DNA from: Rhodocyclaceae bacterium
Lineage (GTDB): Bacteria; Pseudomonadota; Gammaproteobacteria; Burkholderiales; Usitatibacteraceae
Assembly (NCBI GenBank): GCA_020247545.1
Contig: JADCIX010000040.1
Span: 1-64,000 of the forward strand
DNA length: 64,000 bases
Direction of reading: 5' to 3'
The translations under genes were made by a program, and so were the position numbers. Below are positions 28,004 to 35,277 of this stretch, piece by piece. The notes below the pieces were generated by a model that was not told the DNA's origin, did no database searches, and saw only the letters and a list, made by a program, of their open reading frames with translations. Numbering within the stretch: the stretch's first letter is position 1; each line of letters opens with the position of its first letter.

Positions 28004-28177
28004 ATGTTGGGCTTGGTTGAAGTTTTTGTTTCGGTTTTGGCTGCCCTCTTTGAACGCGTGTTGTCATTTTTTTCTTGGCTAACATCTCCCAAAGTCCCCT
28101 TACGCTCAAAAACCATTGTCGCAAGTTTCGTTTTGGTCTTAGCCATTGCCGTGGCAGTTTGGATTGTCTTTGTTTAA
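28004..28177 (+). CDS. 57-residue membrane peptide, function unknown
   Basis: A small reading frame starting 3 nt after the isovaleryl-CoA dehydrogenase stop: MLGLVEVFVSVLAALF, then a basic loop (SPKVPLRSK) and a C-terminal hydrophobic stretch of about 17 residues. One certain and perhaps two membrane helices. It lies in the operon frame but has no clear ribosome site, and I know no family. It may be real; its tight spacing and membrane-like composition are the only support. Confidence 0.45.
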   Translation: MLGLVEVFVSVLAALFERVLSFFSWLTSPKVPLRSKTIVASFVLVLAIAVAVWIVFV

Positions 28178-28185
28178 GTATTAGT

Positions 28186-28256
28186 TGTCGCACCGGCGGA
28201 GGCCGGTGCCCAAGTTTCAAACGGTAAATTAGGCACCGGCCTCCGCCGGTGCGACA
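28186..28256. repeat. Perfect 25-bp inverted repeat with nested hairpins
   Basis: Arms at 28186-28210 and 28232-28256 are exact complements (TGTCGCACCGGC... on the left) around a 21-nt spacer. Within each arm CACCGGC and GCCGGTG also pair, so a cruciform or two small hairpins can form. No T-run follows. It stands between the small membrane peptide and the thiolase. Confidence 0.85.
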
Positions 28257-28275
28257 GTCAGAAAGGTAGTCATAT

Positions 28276-29463
28276 ATGTCTCAGTCAAATGATTCCGTTG
28301 TCATCGTCGCCGCAAAACGCACCCCCATTGGTTCCATGAACGGCCAGCTCGTCGGCCTCACCTCACCCCAGTTGATGTCTACTGCCATCAAAGCAGCCGT
28401 TGCGGCATCCGGCGTGAAGGCCGAAGACATTACCGAAGCCATCATCGGTTGTGTGTTGCCCGCAGCCCTCGGCCAAGCGCCTGCGCGCCAAGCCGTGCTC
28501 GGTGCCGATTTGCTGAAGACCACCGCATGTACAACCGTCAACAAAGTTTGCGGCTCGGGTATGAAGACCACCATGATGGGTTACGACGCGATCATGGCAG
28601 GCTCAGCATCGACCGTATTGGTTGGTGGTATGGAAAGCATGTCGAATGCGCCACACATGCTGCCAAAAGCGCGTCAAGGTTATCGTTACGGCCACTTCAA
28701 AGCGCTTGATCACATGGCTTTTGACGGTTTGGAGAACGCCTACGACGGCAAATCGATGGGTATCTTTGCCGATGCCACCGCAGCGAAGTATGGCTTCACC
28801 CGCCAAGACCAAGACGCATTTGCTGCGGAGAGTGTGAAGCGTGCACAAGGTGCGGTTGCCTCGGGCGCGTTCAAAGATGAAATCGCCGGTGTGACCGTTA
28901 CGGTGAAAGGCGTTGACACCGTGCTGGCAACTGACGAGCCTCCGGGCCAATGCAAACCAGAAAAAATTCCATCACTCAAGCCCGCCTTCAACAAGGAAGG
29001 CACCGTCACCGCTGCGTCGTCGTCCTCAATTTCTGATGGTGCCGCCGCGTTGATCCTGATGAAGGAATCGGATGCAAAGGCCAAGGGCATCACGCCAATT
29101 GCGCGTATTGTTGGCCACGCACAAAATGCGCACGAGCCGGAGTGGTTCACCACCGCGCCAGTTGGTGCCATCGACAAGCTGCACAACAAGCTTGGCTGGG
29201 GCCCAGACAATGTAGATCTCTATGAAGTCAACGAAGCATTCGCGGTGGTGGCGATGGCGGCGATGAAAGATTTGAATCTGCCGCACGCAAAAGTGAACGT
29301 CAACGGTGGCGCGTGTGCGCTCGGCCACCCGATCGGTGCATCCGGTGCACGTTTGATCGTCACGCTGTTGCATGCGCTGAAAGCCCGCGGCGGCAAACGC
29401 GGCATCGCCTCACTTTGTATCGGCGGCGGTGAAGCGACGGCCATCGCTGTGGAAATGATCTAA
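28276..29463 (+). CDS. Acetyl-CoA C-acetyltransferase (thiolase)
   Basis: A 395-residue biosynthetic/degradative thiolase interconverting two acetyl-CoA and acetoacetyl-CoA. Catalytic Cys92 is in KVCGSGMK, the His in GHPIGASG and the second Cys in CIGGGEA. In this place it would finish leucine (acetoacetate) or isoleucine breakdown. No phaA is seen near phaC, so the same enzyme could also feed PHB synthesis; that is inference. Confidence 0.92.
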   Translation: MSQSNDSVVIVAAKRTPIGSMNGQLVGLTSPQLMSTAIKAAVAASGVKAEDITEAIIGCVLPAALGQAPARQAVLGADLLKTTACTTVNKVCGSGMKTTMMGYDAIMAGSASTVLVGGMESMSNAPHMLPKARQGYRYGHFKALDHMAFDGLENAYDGKSMGIFADATAAKYGFTRQDQDAFAAESVKRAQGAVASGAFKDEIAGVTVTVKGVDTVLATDEPPGQCKPEKIPSLKPAFNKEGTVTAASSSSISDGAAALILMKESDAKAKGITPIARIVGHAQNAHEPEWFTTAPVGAIDKLHNKLGWGPDNVDLYEVNEAFAVVAMAAMKDLNLPHAKVNVNGGACALGHPIGASGARLIVTLLHALKARGGKRGIASLCIGGGEATAIAVEMI

Positions 29464-29467
29464 AACC

Positions 29468-29528
29468 CCAATAAGGACGGCTGTTTTCAGGCATTTTTGC
29501 TTGAAGATGTCCGCCCTTATTGGACTTT
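29468..29528 (+). repeat. GACTTT-tailed stem-loop element, copy A
   Basis: CCAATAAGGACGG (29468) pairs with CCGCCCTTATTGG (29511), 12 of 13; the interior contains TTTTCAGGCA and TTGAAGATG, and the element ends GGACTTT. The interior and tail match copies at 41134, 62355 and, in reverse, 37264. Confidence 0.65.
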
Positions 29529-29547
29529 ATAGGACTTAAAGGATTTT

Positions 29548-30222
29548 ATGCAATCGGTATTGATCATCGGCGCCTCGCGTGGACTCGGTTTGGAGTTTGT
29601 GCGGCAGTACCGCAAAGCCGGTTGGTTGACCCTCGGCACCTGCCGTTCGCCCGAACAGGACGCGCTACTGAGTGCCGAAGGTGCGACTGCGATCAGGTTG
29701 GATGTCTCGGACCCCGATAGCTTTGCGGGGCTCAATCGGGCGCTTGCCGGTACCAGTATTGATGTCTGCATCTACAACGCCGGTGCGTTTGGTTCTCGTG
29801 AAGGTCCGTCGGTGGCGCCGAGCAAAGAGGTGTTTGACCAAGTCATGCATGCCAATGTGTTTGGCGCGTTGCAAGCAATCCCGGTGGTCGCACCAGCCCT
29901 GCTCAAGTCAAGGGGCAAATTTGCCTTCATTTCCAGCCGCATGGGTTCGATTGGCTTGATGGCGAGCGCAGTTGCTCCAACCTACCGCGCCAGCAAAGCC
30001 GCTCTCAACGCCGTGGTGAAGGCGACTTCCATTGAATACGGGCCGCAAGGTATTACCGCGTTTGTGATGCATCCTGGTTGGGTCAAGACCGACATGGGAG
30101 GTGCCAACGCGGATATCGAGCCGACTGTAAGTATCGCGGGTATGCGCCGTGTCATCGCAAATGCAACACCTGAATCAAACGGCCGATTCTTCAACTACGA
30201 CGGAGCTGAACTCTCATGGTAA
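29548..30222 (+). CDS. Short-chain dehydrogenase, C-factor-like
   Basis: A 224-residue SDR with the GASRGLGLEF nucleotide site, YNAG, a Ser in FISSRMGS, the Tyr-Lys pair in YRASKAA and HPGWVKTDMGG, as in CsgA/C-factor-type SDRs. The substrate is unknown. It overlaps the next small lipoprotein gene by 7 nt, which suggests cotranscription with the acyl-CoA dehydrogenase group. Confidence 0.85.
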   Translation: MQSVLIIGASRGLGLEFVRQYRKAGWLTLGTCRSPEQDALLSAEGATAIRLDVSDPDSFAGLNRALAGTSIDVCIYNAGAFGSREGPSVAPSKEVFDQVMHANVFGALQAIPVVAPALLKSRGKFAFISSRMGSIGLMASAVAPTYRASKAALNAVVKATSIEYGPQGITAFVMHPGWVKTDMGGANADIEPTVSIAGMRRVIANATPESNGRFFNYDGAELSW

Positions 30223-30455
30223 GCAAACAGATCACAGCATTAGTGGCCGTATGGTGCGTAGCGTTGTTGCTTGGCGGCTGCGGCAAGGGGCCGGCAACTG
30301 CTGAGCCCACCGACAAACAGCGCGCAGAGAGCCGCGAGAAAGCCAAAGAGTCGCCGGTGTTTGGCACCCAAGTACAAGCGCTCGATAAAGCGAAAGCCAC
30401 GGCGGATGAGGCTGCCAAGGTCGCCGCAGATCGAGCGAAAAAGGCCGACCAGTAA
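30216..30455 (+). CDS. Small lipoprotein, function unknown
   Basis: A 79-residue protein with a lipoprotein signal ([15 protein letters not shown]; lipidated Cys about 22) and a charged, alanine/lysine-rich tail predicted helical. It overlaps the SDR end by 7 nt and its stop shares one base with the next ATG (TAATG). Similar small lipoproteins are frequent in betaproteobacteria; no function is known to me. Confidence 0.7.
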   Translation: MVSKQITALVAVWCVALLLGGCGKGPATAEPTDKQRAESREKAKESPVFGTQVQALDKAKATADEAAKVAADRAKKADQ

Positions 30456-31612
30456 TGCTGATGATGGCCACGCACGATTTCTTGACTGATGACCAACGCG
30501 CCATTCGCGACATGGCGCGCGATTTTGCGCAGAACGAGCTGGCACCCCACGCCGCGCAATGGGAGCGGGATAAATGGATCCCTGATGCGGTCGTCAGCCA
30601 GATGGGCGAGCTTGGCCTACTTGGCATGACCGTCGGAGACGAATGGGGTGGCTCGTTTTCGGACAACGTTGCTTATGCGTTGGCCATTGAAGAAATCGCC
30701 GCCGGTGACGCGTCAACATCCACACTCATGAGTGTGCACAATTCCGTTGGCTGCGGGCCGGTGGACGCGTGGGGAACGGAGACGCAAAAGGAACGCTGGT
30801 TGCGTGACCTGGCGACCGGCAAGAAAATAGGCTGCTTTTGTTTAACTGAGCCGCAAGCGGGCTCGGAGGCAAACAACCTAAGAACCAAAGCGGAATTCAA
30901 GGATGGCAAGTGGATCATCAATGGTTCCAAACAATTCATTACCAACGGTAAACGTGCGAAGTTGGCCATTGTGTTTGCCGTCACCGATCCTGAATTCGGC
31001 AAAAAAGGCATCTCTTGTTTTGTCGTGCCCACTGACACACCCGGATTCAACGTTGGTCCAATGGAAAAGAAGCTCGGCATTCGTGCGTCCGATACCTGCC
31101 CCATCAGCTTGGTCGATTGTGCAGTGCCGGATGATCACATGCTTGGCCCGCGTGGCAAAGGCCTCGCCATCGCGCTGTCGAATCTCGAAGGTGGACGAAT
31201 CGGTATTGCGGCGCAAGCACTCGGCATCGCACGCGCCGCGTTGGAGGCGGCACTCGCCTACGCCAAAGAGCGCAACCAGTTTGGTAAGAAGATTGTTGAG
31301 CATCAATCGATCGCCAACATGCTCGCGGACATGCACACCCGCATCAACGCCGCACGATTGATGATCCTACACGCCGCAAAGATGCGCGACGCCGGGCTTC
31401 CTTGTTTGTCAGAGGCGTCACAAGCGAAGTTGTATGCGTCCGAGCTGGCGGAGTGGGTGTGCAGCAAGGCTATCCAGATTCATGGCGGGTATGGCTATCT
31501 AGAAGACTATCCGGTTGAGCGCTTGTATCGGGACGCCAGAATCACCCAGATTTATGAAGGTACCAGTGAAGTCCAGCGTATGGTGATTGCGCGTGAACTC
31601 GCCAAAGACTGA
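30455..31612 (+). CDS. Acyl-CoA dehydrogenase, probably isobutyryl-/2-methylacyl-CoA specific
   Basis: A 385-residue FAD enzyme of the short-chain acyl-CoA dehydrogenase group. N, middle (TEPQAGSEA) and C domains are intact, and the catalytic Glu is at the classic place in [11 protein letters not shown], in contrast to liuA. With mmsA, mmsB and hydroxyisobutyryl-CoA hydrolase in the same run, oxidation of isobutyryl-CoA (valine) or 2-methylbutyryl-CoA (isoleucine) is likely, though butyryl-CoA cannot be excluded. ATGs at codons 3 and 4 are alternative starts. Confidence 0.88.
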   Translation: MLMMATHDFLTDDQRAIRDMARDFAQNELAPHAAQWERDKWIPDAVVSQMGELGLLGMTVGDEWGGSFSDNVAYALAIEEIAAGDASTSTLMSVHNSVGCGPVDAWGTETQKERWLRDLATGKKIGCFCLTEPQAGSEANNLRTKAEFKDGKWIINGSKQFITNGKRAKLAIVFAVTDPEFGKKGISCFVVPTDTPGFNVGPMEKKLGIRASDTCPISLVDCAVPDDHMLGPRGKGLAIALSNLEGGRIGIAAQALGIARAALEAALAYAKERNQFGKKIVEHQSIANMLADMHTRINAARLMILHAAKMRDAGLPCLSEASQAKLYASELAEWVCSKAIQIHGGYGYLEDYPVERLYRDARITQIYEGTSEVQRMVIARELAKD

Positions 31613-31628
31613 CTGGAAGGAAAACCAG

Positions 31629-31688
31629 ATGCTTTGTTCTTCTGATGCGCGTTCGCTATCGACAATTTTTGTTGCAGCCAATAAATAA
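31629..31688 (+). CDS. 19-residue mini-ORF coupled to liuB (possible leader peptide)
   Basis: AAGGAAAA stands 5-6 nt before an ATG (31629) that opens a 19-codon frame, [19 protein letters not shown], whose TAA shares a base with the liuB ATG (TAATG). The liuB start has no ribosome site of its own outside this frame, so translation may reach it by reinitiation. It has only one leucine and no run of it, so classical attenuation is unlikely. Confidence 0.35.
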   Translation: MLCSSDARSLSTIFVAANK

Positions 31689-33325
31689 TGCCTAAGCTCT
31701 CATCGCGCATCGATATCGTTTCGCCCGAATTCCAAGCCAACGCGGCGCAAATGCGCGCCATTGTCGATGAGCTGATCGCCCGCTCCGCGACGGTCGCCAT
31801 GGGTGGCGGCGCGGAGGCTAACGCCAAACATGTGGGACGCGGCAAGTTATTGCCGAGAGATCGTATTGCCGCACTGCTCGACCCCGGCTCGCCATTTCTT
31901 GAATTGTCTCCCCTCGCAGCGTGGGGCTTGTATGGAAACAACGCGGGCAGTAACGATGACAGCCCTGGAGACGCCCCCGCCGCGGGCGTGATCACGGGAA
32001 TCGGTCGTGTGTCCGGCATCGAATGTGTGATCGTGGCGAATGATGCGACGGTTAAAGGCGGCACCTATTACCCGATGACGGTAAAGAAGCATTTGCGCGC
32101 ACAAGAAGTGGCGATGCAAAACAACCTGCCGTGTATCTACCTGGTGGATTCCGGCGGTGCCTTTCTGCCGCTGCAAGACGAAGTGTTCCCGGACAAGGAG
32201 CACTTCGGTCGCATCTTCTACAACCAAGCCAATTTGTCCGCAAAAGGTATCCCACAAATTGCCTGCGTGATGGGCTCCTGTACCGCCGGGGGTGCGTATG
32301 TCCCCGCAATGTGTGATGAGTCGATCATCGTCAAAAACCAAGGCACGATTTTTCTCGGTGGCCCGCCATTAGTCAAAGCAGCGACGGGAGAAGTGGTGAC
32401 TGCCGAAGAGTTGGGTGGCGGTGATGTGCATAGCCGCACCTCTGGCGTAACAGACCACCTCGCGGAAAACGATAAACATGCGCTCGGCATCGCGCGGGAG
32501 ATCGTCGCACATTTAAATCGCGAAAAGTCCGTGCCGGTTGCCAAACGGGAATCGGTAGAGCCGGCTTACCCAGCCGATCAGTTGTACGGCATCATCCCCA
32601 AGGATACCAAGCAGCCCTTCGACATCCGCGAAGTAATTGCCCGGCTTGTTGATGGATCCGAGTTTCATGAATTCAAAGCGTTGTATGGCACCACGTTGGT
32701 TTGTGGCTTCGCGCATTTGCACGGTTACCCGATCGGCATCGTCGCCAATAATGGCATTTTGTTTTCAGAGTCAGCGCTAAAGGGCGCGCACTTTATTGAA
32801 CTTTGTAATCAACGTGGTGTGCCGCTGGTGTTCCTGCAAAACATCACCGGCTTCATGGTCGGCAAAAAATATGAAACCGGCGGTATCGCCAAAGACGGCG
32901 CAAAAATGGTGACAGCGGTGTCATGTGCAAAAGTGCCAAAGTTCACGGTCATCATCGGCGGCTCGTTTGGCGCGGGGAACTATGGCATGTGTGGTCGCGC
33001 ATTCAACCCTCGTTTTATGTGGACTTGGCCAAACGCCCGAATTTCCGTCATGGGGGGGGAACAAGCGGCATCAGTGCTTTCTACCGTGAAGCGCGATGGC
33101 ATCGAAGCCAAGGGTGGTCGTTGGTCGGCAGCCGAAGAAGAGGCCTTCAAAGCGCCGATTCGCGACCAATACGAACGCCAAGGCAACCCCTACTACGCCA
33201 CCGCCCGGCTGTGGGACGATGGCGTGATCGACCCCGCGCAAACCCGCACGGTGCTGGGACTCGCGATCTCAGCGTCGATGAACGCACCAATTGAGAAGAC
33301 CGAATACGGCGTCTTCCGGATGTGA
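31688..33325 (+). CDS. liuB: 3-methylcrotonyl-CoA carboxylase, carboxyltransferase (beta) subunit
   Basis: Transfers the carboxyl group from carboxybiotin to 3-methylcrotonyl-CoA, giving 3-methylglutaconyl-CoA (leucine degradation). The 545-residue protein has the two crotonase-like carboxyltransferase halves; [26 protein letters not shown] and [11 protein letters not shown] are typical of MCC beta. Its partner, the biotin-carrying alpha subunit, lies at 35270, separated by a DUF559 gene, liuC and a MAPEG gene. Confidence 0.94.
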   Translation: MPKLSSRIDIVSPEFQANAAQMRAIVDELIARSATVAMGGGAEANAKHVGRGKLLPRDRIAALLDPGSPFLELSPLAAWGLYGNNAGSNDDSPGDAPAAGVITGIGRVSGIECVIVANDATVKGGTYYPMTVKKHLRAQEVAMQNNLPCIYLVDSGGAFLPLQDEVFPDKEHFGRIFYNQANLSAKGIPQIACVMGSCTAGGAYVPAMCDESIIVKNQGTIFLGGPPLVKAATGEVVTAEELGGGDVHSRTSGVTDHLAENDKHALGIAREIVAHLNREKSVPVAKRESVEPAYPADQLYGIIPKDTKQPFDIREVIARLVDGSEFHEFKALYGTTLVCGFAHLHGYPIGIVANNGILFSESALKGAHFIELCNQRGVPLVFLQNITGFMVGKKYETGGIAKDGAKMVTAVSCAKVPKFTVIIGGSFGAGNYGMCGRAFNPRFMWTWPNARISVMGGEQAASVLSTVKRDGIEAKGGRWSAAEEEAFKAPIRDQYERQGNPYYATARLWDDGVIDPAQTRTVLGLAISASMNAPIEKTEYGVFRM

Positions 33326-33351
33326 TCGGCAATGAGTTTTCGTCAAGCCAA

Positions 33352-33498
33352 AATCCCTCCCAACCTCCCTTTAGAAAAGGGAGGAGTCCAGCGCGTTGGT
33401 GCAAACGCTTATCGAAGCCACTTCCCCCTTTGGAAAAGGGGGATCGAGGGGGATTTTCCTTCAGCCCTTTGGAGAAGGGAGATCGAGGGGGATTCTCG
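33352..33498 (+). repeat. Palindrome group and in-frame 39-nt repeats before the DUF559 gene
   Basis: Three related units. The first is inverted: CCTCCCTTT (33364) pairs with AAAGGGAGG (33376). The second (from 33424) has CCCCCTTT pairing with AAAGGGGG, then ATCGAGGGGGATT. The third (from 33465) repeats the second, 39 nt on. The last two are read in frame with the DUF559 gene as PLEKGDRGGFS twice. The layout, one inverted and two direct copies, resembles a mobile cassette end. Confidence 0.75.
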
Positions 33499-33858
33499 AT
33501 GTTGAATTATCGTCCTGACCTGAAGCCTCTCGCGAGAGGCCTGCGTCGTAATATGACCGAGGCCGAGCAAAAGCTTTGGTATCACCTACGGCGCAAGCAG
33601 CTGTGCAACGTTCAATTTAATCGGCAGCGGCCGGTGGGCCCATACATTGTTGATTTCATCGCACCGTCTGCCAAACTTGTAATCGAGGTTGATGGCTCCC
33701 AGCATCTAACATCAGTCCATCAAGGCGCTGATGAAAAACGTACCCACTTTTTGCAGTCCCAACAGCTATTGGTGCTGCGGTTTGACAACTTGCAAGTACT
33801 CAATGAAACCAACAGCGTGCTTGAAGTCATCGAAGCAAACCTAAATCGAACCCTATGA
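33499..33858 (+). CDS. DUF559 endonuclease-like protein
   Basis: A 119-residue protein of the DUF559 family, distantly related to Vsr and other PD-(D/E)xK nucleases. RRNMTEAEQKLWYHLRRKQL is the family start; GPYIVDFIAP and VIEVDGSQH carry the acidic residues and His expected at the active site. The ATG at 33499 gives the normal length; the frame is open back to a GTG at 33322 that overlaps the liuB stop and would add the repeat-encoded PLEKGDRGGFS copies. It overlaps liuC by ATGA. It interrupts a leucine-degradation operon and is probably an insertion; no function in that pathway is expected. Confidence 0.85.
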   Translation: MLNYRPDLKPLARGLRRNMTEAEQKLWYHLRRKQLCNVQFNRQRPVGPYIVDFIAPSAKLVIEVDGSQHLTSVHQGADEKRTHFLQSQQLLVLRFDNLQVLNETNSVLEVIEANLNRTL

Positions 33859-34676
33859 GCTACGTACTCACTGAAATTGACGGCCCGTTGGCCATTGTCA
33901 CACTGAACCGGCCGGACAAACACAACGCGTTTGACGACACGTTTATCGCCGAACTGACACACCATCTGGAAGCCGTGAATCTGCGGCTCGACGTGCGGGT
34001 GGTTGTCATTTCTGCAAGCGGTAAGTCATTCTCCGCCGGAGCGGATCTGAATTGGATGAAGCGTGTCGCGGCATATAGCCATGCTGATAACGAACGCGAC
34101 GCCATGGGTTTGGCCAAGGTGATGAAGACTCTCCATGGCATGGTTAAACCAACTATCGCCCGCGTGCATGGGCCCGCCTTTGGTGGCGGCGTGGGACTAG
34201 TCGCATGCTGCGACATGGCCGTCGGCACACACGATGCGGCGTTCTGCCTGTCAGAAGTCAAACTCGGCTTGATCCCGGCAGTAATCTCGCCTTATGTCAT
34301 CGCCGCGATCGGACAACGCGCAGCGCGGCGCTATTTTCTAACCGCCGAACGCTTCGATGCTGGTGAGGCGTTTCGTTTGGGCTTGCTCACGGATATTGCC
34401 AATTCTGAAGATGAATTAGACGAGAAAATTGAACGACTCATCAACGCATTGCTGGTCGCCGGTCCAGAATCAATTCACGAAGCCAAACAGTTGATTGGCG
34501 CGGTTGCCAACCGTGCCATCGACGACACGCTCATCGCAGACACAGCGGCGCGAATCGCCAGAGTTCGCGTTAGCGCAGAAGGACAAGAAGGCTTGCACGC
34601 TTTCTTGGCCAAGCGAGACGCCGCCTGGGTGCCACCGCCGCTACCCCCAACCAACAACCCAAGCGACATCAACTAA
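33855..34676 (+). CDS. liuC: Methylglutaconyl-CoA hydratase (enoyl-CoA hydratase family)
   Basis: Hydrates 3-methylglutaconyl-CoA to HMG-CoA in leucine degradation. The 273-residue crotonase-fold protein has the oxyanion-hole segments SFSAGADLNWMKR and GPAFGGGVGLVACCD and the catalytic Glu in LSEVKLGLIP. SAGADLNWM is typical of the AUH/LiuC branch. It sits between the two carboxylase subunit genes. No HMG-CoA lyase (LiuE) is visible in the window. Confidence 0.9.
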   Translation: MSYVLTEIDGPLAIVTLNRPDKHNAFDDTFIAELTHHLEAVNLRLDVRVVVISASGKSFSAGADLNWMKRVAAYSHADNERDAMGLAKVMKTLHGMVKPTIARVHGPAFGGGVGLVACCDMAVGTHDAAFCLSEVKLGLIPAVISPYVIAAIGQRAARRYFLTAERFDAGEAFRLGLLTDIANSEDELDEKIERLINALLVAGPESIHEAKQLIGAVANRAIDDTLIADTAARIARVRVSAEGQEGLHAFLAKRDAAWVPPPLPPTNNPSDIN

Positions 34677-34691
34677 TACTCCAAGGCCCAA

Positions 34692-35123
34692 ATGGACGCC
34701 AAACTTATCCTTTACCCCGTGCTGGCAATGTTCCTGCTGGTTGTCATCGTTGCAGTAACGATGTTTCGCCGCCGCGTTGCGTTCTACAAAACCAATCGTG
34801 TGCATCCGCAGCAGACCGCGACGTCCGCACAAATGACGGCGACCATGCCGGATTCACGAGCACCCGATAATTTTCGGAATCTCTTTGAGTTACCAGTCAT
34901 GTTTTATGTGTTGTGCCTGGCCCTGATGGCGACGGGATTGACATGCCTGCCGCAACTCGTGTTCGCCTGGGCCTATGTTGCCGCGCGTTATGCCCACAGC
35001 TACATCCACCTCACTAGCAACACGGTGATGCTGCGCTTTTATGCATTTGCGGCGAGTTGTTTGATGCTGCTTGGTGGTTGGGTGATGTTTGCCTATCAGC
35101 TTGCGACGTCATCAAAGGTATAA
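34692..35123 (+). CDS. MAPEG-family membrane protein
   Basis: A 143-residue integral membrane protein with four hydrophobic helices (about 5-24, 65-85, 88-105 and 115-137) and the MAPEG signature RNLFELPVMFY. Eukaryotic members use glutathione or make eicosanoids; bacterial roles are mostly unknown. It lies in the leucine operon 16 nt after liuC, but no biochemical link is obvious. Confidence 0.8.
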   Translation: MDAKLILYPVLAMFLLVVIVAVTMFRRRVAFYKTNRVHPQQTATSAQMTATMPDSRAPDNFRNLFELPVMFYVLCLALMATGLTCLPQLVFAWAYVAARYAHSYIHLTSNTVMLRFYAFAASCLMLLGGWVMFAYQLATSSKV

Positions 35124-35124
35124 C

Positions 35125-35277
35125 GTGTTTCAAAAAATTCTCATCGCTAATCGTGGTGAAAACAAGGCGCCTCGCACCGCCGTTTCAGCGCAGGCTAACT
35201 GTGCGCAGCACACGTTAAGCTCGCCTTGGCGAGCGGCCGGAGCCACATTGCCTGCCCATATCGATCCCCATGTTTAA
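35125..35277 (+). pseudogene. Relic 5' end of a second biotin carboxylase gene
   Basis: From a GTG at 35125, preceded by AAAGG, the first 12 codons read VFQKILIANRGE, nearly the same as the true liuD start MFNKILIANRGE at 35270. The rest is unrelated and ends at 35277, inside liuD. At DNA level most differences between the two starts are synonymous third-base changes, so this is not a fresh tandem copy but the stub of a diverged homologue. It may still couple translation to liuD. Confidence 0.7.

Noticed and set aside
28186-28256. Rho-independent terminator
   Set aside because: Very strong stem but a 21-nt loop and no T-run on either strand.
33352-33498. CRISPR array
   Set aside because: Only two direct 39-nt units without unique spacers, and they are translated in frame; no cas genes in the window.
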